DNA of 64,000 nucleotides from Candidatus Sphingomonas phytovorans (GTDB lineage: Bacteria; Pseudomonadota; Alphaproteobacteria; Sphingomonadales; Sphingomonadaceae). The stretch covers positions 1,242,501 through 1,306,500 of the forward strand of contig CP119314.1 in assembly GCA_029202385.1 (NCBI GenBank), in the 5' to 3' direction. A program made the position numbers and the translations under genes. This document shows positions 61,401 to 64,000 of the stretch, piece by piece. The first letter of the stretch is position 1. Every line of letters begins with the position of its first letter. Below the pieces are notes generated by a model. That model saw nothing but the letters and a program-made list of their open reading frames with translations. It did not search any database and was not told where the DNA came from.

Positions 61401-61936
61401 GCCTGATCCTGGCCCGAGGGAAAGAGGTCGACCAGGCCGCCGCGTACCGCGAACTCTCCCGAATCGGCGACCGTCTCGACCCGCGAATAGCCGTTGGACT
61501 GGAGCAGCTCAGCGAGCCGGTCCCGGCCGATACGTTCCTTCGGCGCAAGCGTCGCGACGAGCTGGCGGATGCGGAAGGGCGTCAGCGCGCGCTGCGCGGC
61601 GGCATTGGCGGTCGTGATGAGGAGTTGGGGGCCTTTGACTGGCTGCTGGAGGCGGTGGAGCGTCGCCATGCGCTCGGCCATGACGTGCAGCGTCGGCGAG
61701 GCGCGGTCGTAAGGCAGGCAGTCCCAGGCCGGGAAGGTCAGGACCTCCAGCTCCGGCGCGAAGACCGGCGCGGTCGCGGCGATGGCGCGCATCGCTGCTT
61801 CGTCCGGGGCGATGAACACGGCCCGCGTCTTCGCGGCGCGGGCGAGGTCGGCAAGCAGCCAGGGCTCGAACCCCGTCGGTACGCCGGCGAGGGTGAGGGG
61901 CGTCTTGGCCGAGAGGATCGTCTTCAGGTCGGGCAT
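58481..61936 (-). CDS. mfd: Transcription-repair coupling factor Mfd
   Basis: 1151-residue SF2 ATPase. N-terminal UvrB-homology region (DCLPYDRASPTLHVMAERM), the RNA-polymerase-interacting domain around 490-560 (VVHVDHGIGRYEGLTSI), then motor motifs IVGDVGFGKTEVALRAAFAA (Walker A) and VIVDEEQRFGVTHKERL. The TRCF C-terminal domain follows. It releases stalled RNA polymerase and recruits UvrA to lesions. ATG 61936 is chosen; the preceding TTG is less likely. It is followed upstream by sdhE (same strand, about 130 bp apart, with REP-like hairpins between) and recG divergent from that, the usual sphingomonad order. Confidence 0.97.
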   Translation of the reverse strand: MPDLKTILSAKTPLTLAGVPTGFEPWLLADLARAAKTRAVFIAPDEAAMRAIAATAPVFAPELEVLTFPAWDCLPYDRASPTLHVMAERMATLHRLQQPVKGPQLLITTANAAAQRALTPFRIRQLVATLAPKERIGRDRLAELLQSNGYSRVETVADSGEFAVRGGLVDLFPSGQDQALRLDFFGDEIESVRTFDPADQRTTGRIDGFTLLPASETLLDEDSIKRFRSRYRERFGATATGDPLYQAISDGRRLAGMEHWLPLFEEKMATLFDHLGPDAVVVRDAGVLGAAEQRFEAITDYHANRVKAQSSDPGSYRPLPPDALYLTAKDFAERLEHAPAHLTTQFHEPESATVLDFNVDGPRDFGAERSSGANVYEAVVHHIATLRRDGRKPILASYSIGARERLSTLLADHGLKAGAKVDTWQEALGAADKGIALIVLPLDHGFSTPQVALLTEQDMLGDRLVRRQKRKKSADAFLAELAMLTPGDLVVHVDHGIGRYEGLTSIPVGQSPHDCVALTYAGGDKLFVPVENLEVLTRYGSDSEGASLDKLGGEAWQRRKSRMKERIREIAGELIATAAERALRPADVIEPDQSGYASFVDRFPYEETEDQDRAINDVLGDLATGTPMDRLIVGDVGFGKTEVALRAAFAAAMSGLQVAVVCPTTLLARQHFQNFTARFEGFPLNVGRLSRLVPAAEAKTTREGLENGTIDVIVGTHAILAKSVGFKRLGLVIVDEEQRFGVTHKERLKALKTDVHVLTLTATPIPRTLQMAMSGLRELSVIQTPPVDRLAVRTYIMPWDPVVLREALLREHYRGGQSFFVTPRVADVPDIEQFMRDHVPEVRAVTAHGQMSPTEVEERMSAFYDKKFEVLISTTIVESGLDIPSANTMIIHRADRFGLAQLYQLRGRVGRAKTRAYAYLTTPADRIVTETAEKRLKVLSDLDSLGAGFQLASHDLDIRGAGNLLGDEQSGHIKEVGYELYQSMLEEAIMEARAGGLAQRPRDFSPQITVDAPILIPEEYVPDLDLRMGLYRRLNDLDESQAVEAFAAELIDRFGPLPDATENLIRLMEIKLNAKKACVAKIDVGPRGALVSFHDDKPPNIDGLLAWIARLDGVAKLRPDSKLVVTRVWSDPKARLNGALQLSKGLAKAAG

Positions 61937-61960
61937 CAAATTTCAGCTTCCGTTGCCGCC

Positions 61961-62048
61961 ATGCCGGACTTGTTCCGGCATCCACCGTTGCGAAAACGCC
62001 AGGGCTTCGATGCCCCGCGGGCCGGTGGCCCCCGGAACACGTCCGGGG
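61961..62048. repeat. REP-like extragenic hairpins between sdhE and mfd
   Basis: ATGCCGGA-CTTGT-TCCGGCAT (61961-61981) and CCCCGGA-ACACG-TCCGGGG (62030-62048), both with perfect 7-8 bp stems. They share the CCGGA/TCCGG core and are typical extragenic palindromes of sphingomonad genomes. They could also act as mRNA stabilisers or a terminator after sdhE. Confidence 0.6.
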
Positions 62049-62066
62049 TGACGCATTTGGTTTAAC

Positions 62067-62333
62067 TCAGCGAGAGATCGGCACGTAGGTCAGCACGCGC
62101 ATCGCTTCCATGATTGGCCCCTCGTAGCGCGCGGGGCAGGTGTCAGTGCCGATGGCCCAGGCCATGATATCGACATCCTGTTCCTCGAGCAGTTCCTCGA
62201 ACAGATCGATCTCCGCATCGTTCCAGCCGGAAGCGGCGGCATCGCAAAAGCCGCCGATCAGCAGATCGGCTTCCTTGGTGCCGCGATGCCAGGCTCGAAA
62301 GCTCAGGCGTTTCAGGCGGATTTCACGATCCAT
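62067..62333 (-). CDS. sdhE: FAD assembly factor SdhE (succinate dehydrogenase flavinylation)
   Basis: 88-residue SdhE/CptB/DUF339 protein. It begins MDREIRLKRLSFRAWHRGTK, with the RGxxE-like motif as RGTKEADLLIGGF, which contacts the flavoprotein. It also has ELLEEQDVDIMAWAIG. It helps attach FAD covalently to SdhA (and FrdA). The ATG at 62333 is chosen because the family starts there; the frame open to 62681 is antisense to recG. It diverges from recG with about 61 bp between starts and lies upstream of mfd, a conserved order in sphingomonads. Confidence 0.93.
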   Translation of the reverse strand: MDREIRLKRLSFRAWHRGTKEADLLIGGFCDAAASGWNDAEIDLFEELLEEQDVDIMAWAIGTDTCPARYEGPIMEAMRVLTYVPISR

Positions 62334-62394
62334 GGTTTTCCAACGACAATTGGCCGGCGGGCGCTGGCGGCGCACGTCGGCTGGGGGTAGGAGC

Positions 62395-64000
62395 ATGCAG
62401 ATAGTCATGCGGCCCGATATCCTCAATCCATTGTTCGCCGAGATCACGGCATTGAAAGGCGTCGGCCCCGGACTGGCCAAGCCGCTCGACAAGCTCGGGC
62501 TGCACCGCGTGATCGACATGGCGTTCCACCTGCCGACCGGCTGGATCGACCGGGTGCCGCGCGAAGAGCTCGACATGGCGGATGCCGGCCGGACGATCGC
62601 GATCACGCTGACGGCGGTCGAGCACCGGTCGGGCAATGGCCGCGGGCCGAGCCGGGTCAGGGCCGTCGATGCCAGGGGCAACCATGTCAGCCTTGTCTAT
62701 TTCGGCGGGCATCCGGGCTGGGCGAAGAAACTGCTGCCGACAGGCGAGCCGCGCCGCGTGTCGGGCCGGCTCGAGATGTATGGGCAGGAATTGCAGATGG
62801 TCCATCCGGACTATGTACTGCCGCTCGACGAAGCCCCCGATGTGGGCGAGCGCGAGTCGATCTATCCGCTGTCGGAAGGGATCACCTCGCGCCGGATGGG
62901 GCAACTCACCGCCCAGGCGGTGGAGCGCTCGCCGGACCTGCCTGAGTGGATCGAGCCGGGACTGCTCGCGAAACATGGCTGGCCATCGTGGCGCGAAGCG
63001 CTGGCGCGAGTGCATGCCGACCCGTCCGACGCCAAGGCGAAGGAGCGGCTTGCCTATGACGAGCTGTTCGCCAACCAGCTCGCGCTGATGCTGGTACGGC
63101 AATCGTCCAGGGCGCGGCGGGGCAGGGCGCTTGCCGGTGACGGGCGGCTGCGCGACGCGCTCGAACTGCCCTACGCGCTGACCGGCGCTCAGGCGCGGAC
63201 AGTGCGGGAGATCGAGGGCGACCTGCAACAGGCCCAGCCGATGCTGCGCCTGCTGCAGGGCGATGTGGGGTCGGGAAAGACCTTGGTCGCGACGATGGCG
63301 CTGCTGATGGCGGTCGAGGCGGGGGCGCAGGGCGCGCTGCTCGCTCCCACCGAAATCCTCGCACGCCAGCATTTCGACACGCTCCGTCGCCAGCTCGGCG
63401 GCCTGCCGGTCGAGATCGCGGTGCTGACCGGACGCGACAAGGGCAGGGTGCGCGAAGCCACCCTGATGGGGCTCGCCTCGGGCGCGATCCATATCCTGAT
63501 CGGCACGCATGCGATCTTCCAGGAGACAGTGACCTACAAGGACCTCGCGCTGGTCGTGGTGGACGAGCAGCACCGCTTCGGCGTGGCCCAGCGCATGATG
63601 CTACAGGCCAAGGCGGAGCGCCCCCCGCATCTGCTGGCGATGACCGCGACGCCGATCCCGCGCACGCTGACTCTCGCCAATTACGGCGAGATGGACGTCA
63701 GCCAGCTCGACGAGATGCCGCCGGGTCGCCAGCCGATCGAGACGCGGGTCATCTCCGAAGATCGCCTGCCCGAGGTGGTCGACGCACTGGCGCGGCATCT
63801 GTCGGACGGCGGCCAGGCCTATTGGGTGTGCCCGCTGGTCGAGGAGAGCGAGAAGAGCGATCTCGCCGCAGCCGAGGATCGGGCGGAGACGTTGCGGGCG
63901 CGCTTCGGCGATCGGGTCGGGCTGGTGCACGGCCGGATGAAGGGACCGGAAAAGGACGCGATGATGGCCGATTTCGCCGGCGACCGAACCGGCGTGCTGG
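62395..64000 (+). CDS. recG: ATP-dependent DNA helicase RecG (3' end cut by window edge)
   Basis: 535 codons visible, open to the window end; full RecG is about 680-700 residues. An N-terminal wedge/OB region (LKGVGPGLAKPLDKLG) precedes SF2 motor motifs LLQGDVGSGKTLVATMALL (Walker A), LAPTEILARQH and the DExH box VVVDEQHRFGVAQR, then TATPIPRTLTLANYGEMD. It remodels stalled replication forks and Holliday junctions. The start could be ATG 62395 (GGGGG-rich site upstream) or ATG 62407 (MRPDILNPLFAE, which fits homologues, but SD spacing is long). Divergent from sdhE-mfd. Confidence 0.95.
   Translation, partial: MQIVMRPDILNPLFAEITALKGVGPGLAKPLDKLGLHRVIDMAFHLPTGWIDRVPREELDMADAGRTIAITLTAVEHRSGNGRGPSRVRAVDARGNHVSLVYFGGHPGWAKKLLPTGEPRRVSGRLEMYGQELQMVHPDYVLPLDEAPDVGERESIYPLSEGITSRRMGQLTAQAVERSPDLPEWIEPGLLAKHGWPSWREALARVHADPSDAKAKERLAYDELFANQLALMLVRQSSRARRGRALAGDGRLRDALELPYALTGAQARTVREIEGDLQQAQPMLRLLQGDVGSGKTLVATMALLMAVEAGAQGALLAPTEILARQHFDTLRRQLGGLPVEIAVLTGRDKGRVREATLMGLASGAIHILIGTHAIFQETVTYKDLALVVVDEQHRFGVAQRMMLQAKAERPPHLLAMTATPIPRTLTLANYGEMDVSQLDEMPPGRQPIETRVISEDRLPEVVDALARHLSDGGQAYWVCPLVEESEKSDLAAAEDRAETLRARFGDRVGLVHGRMKGPEKDAMMADFAGDRTGVL

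Overview
This is a GC-rich chromosomal segment of an alphaproteobacterium, most likely a sphingomonad (Sphingomonas or a close relative). The pointers are three large TonB-dependent receptors with the plug style common in that family, dense head-to-tail catabolic operons with IclR, TetR and XRE regulators, and the conserved block mfd - sdhE - recG at the right end. I see no insertion sequence, CRISPR array, rRNA or phage gene. One tRNA (Asn, GUU) is present.

Left accessory region (1-23 kb). Minus-strand operons encode an SDR (cut by the left edge), a TMADH-like Fe-S flavoprotein, a small unknown protein, a TonB-dependent receptor, a GST, an alpha/beta hydrolase without a normal catalytic Ser/His, a KstD/fumarate-reductase-like flavoprotein, an IclR regulator, an MFS transporter and a methyltransferase. 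A divergent plus-strand operon holds a flavin monooxygenase, an Asp/Glu-racemase-family protein and an aldehyde dehydrogenase. Then come two PuuE-type cyclic-amide hydrolase candidates, a maleamate/N-carbamoylsarcosine-amidase-like cysteine hydrolase and an HMG-CoA-lyase-like enzyme. These face a CaiB/BaiF CoA-transferase and a LeuC/LeuD-like hydratase. Read together, this looks like ring opening of a cyclic imide or N-heterocycle, loss of ammonia, hydration of a substituted maleate, CoA activation and aldol cleavage. Two pairs of shared palindromes tie distant promoters in this region together. The pathway is inference.

Peptide/acyl region (23-33 kb). An S9 dipeptidyl-peptidase-like enzyme and a TonB receptor (minus) and a TetR regulator (minus) face a MaoC hydratase, an acyl-CoA ligase, a DUF2817 metallopeptidase-like protein and an MFS transporter (plus). 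A shared TGAGA/TCTCA palindrome sits at both promoters.

Amino-acid region (33-49.4 kb). An ornithine-cyclodeaminase-family protein, an XRE-cupin regulator, a TonB receptor, a class-C beta-lactamase-like hydrolase, an APC amino-acid permease and a threonine-dehydratase-like PLP enzyme come first. They are followed by a TetR regulator and a complete heterotetrameric sarcosine oxidase operon (soxB-soxD-soxA-soxG) coupled to purU. The sox promoter carries a clear TetR-type operator and a long leader with a possible 46-residue ORF.

Right region (49.5-64 kb). This starts with a secreted protein of unknown function carrying a tandem seven-residue repeat, next to tRNA-Asn. Housekeeping genes follow: nadK, moaA, a c-di-GMP EAL protein with degenerate GGDEF, a small SnoaL/NTF2-like secreted protein, a hybrid histidine kinase, mfd, sdhE and recG (cut by the right edge). 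A cluster of AACAGGGA palindromes lies between the kinase and mfd.
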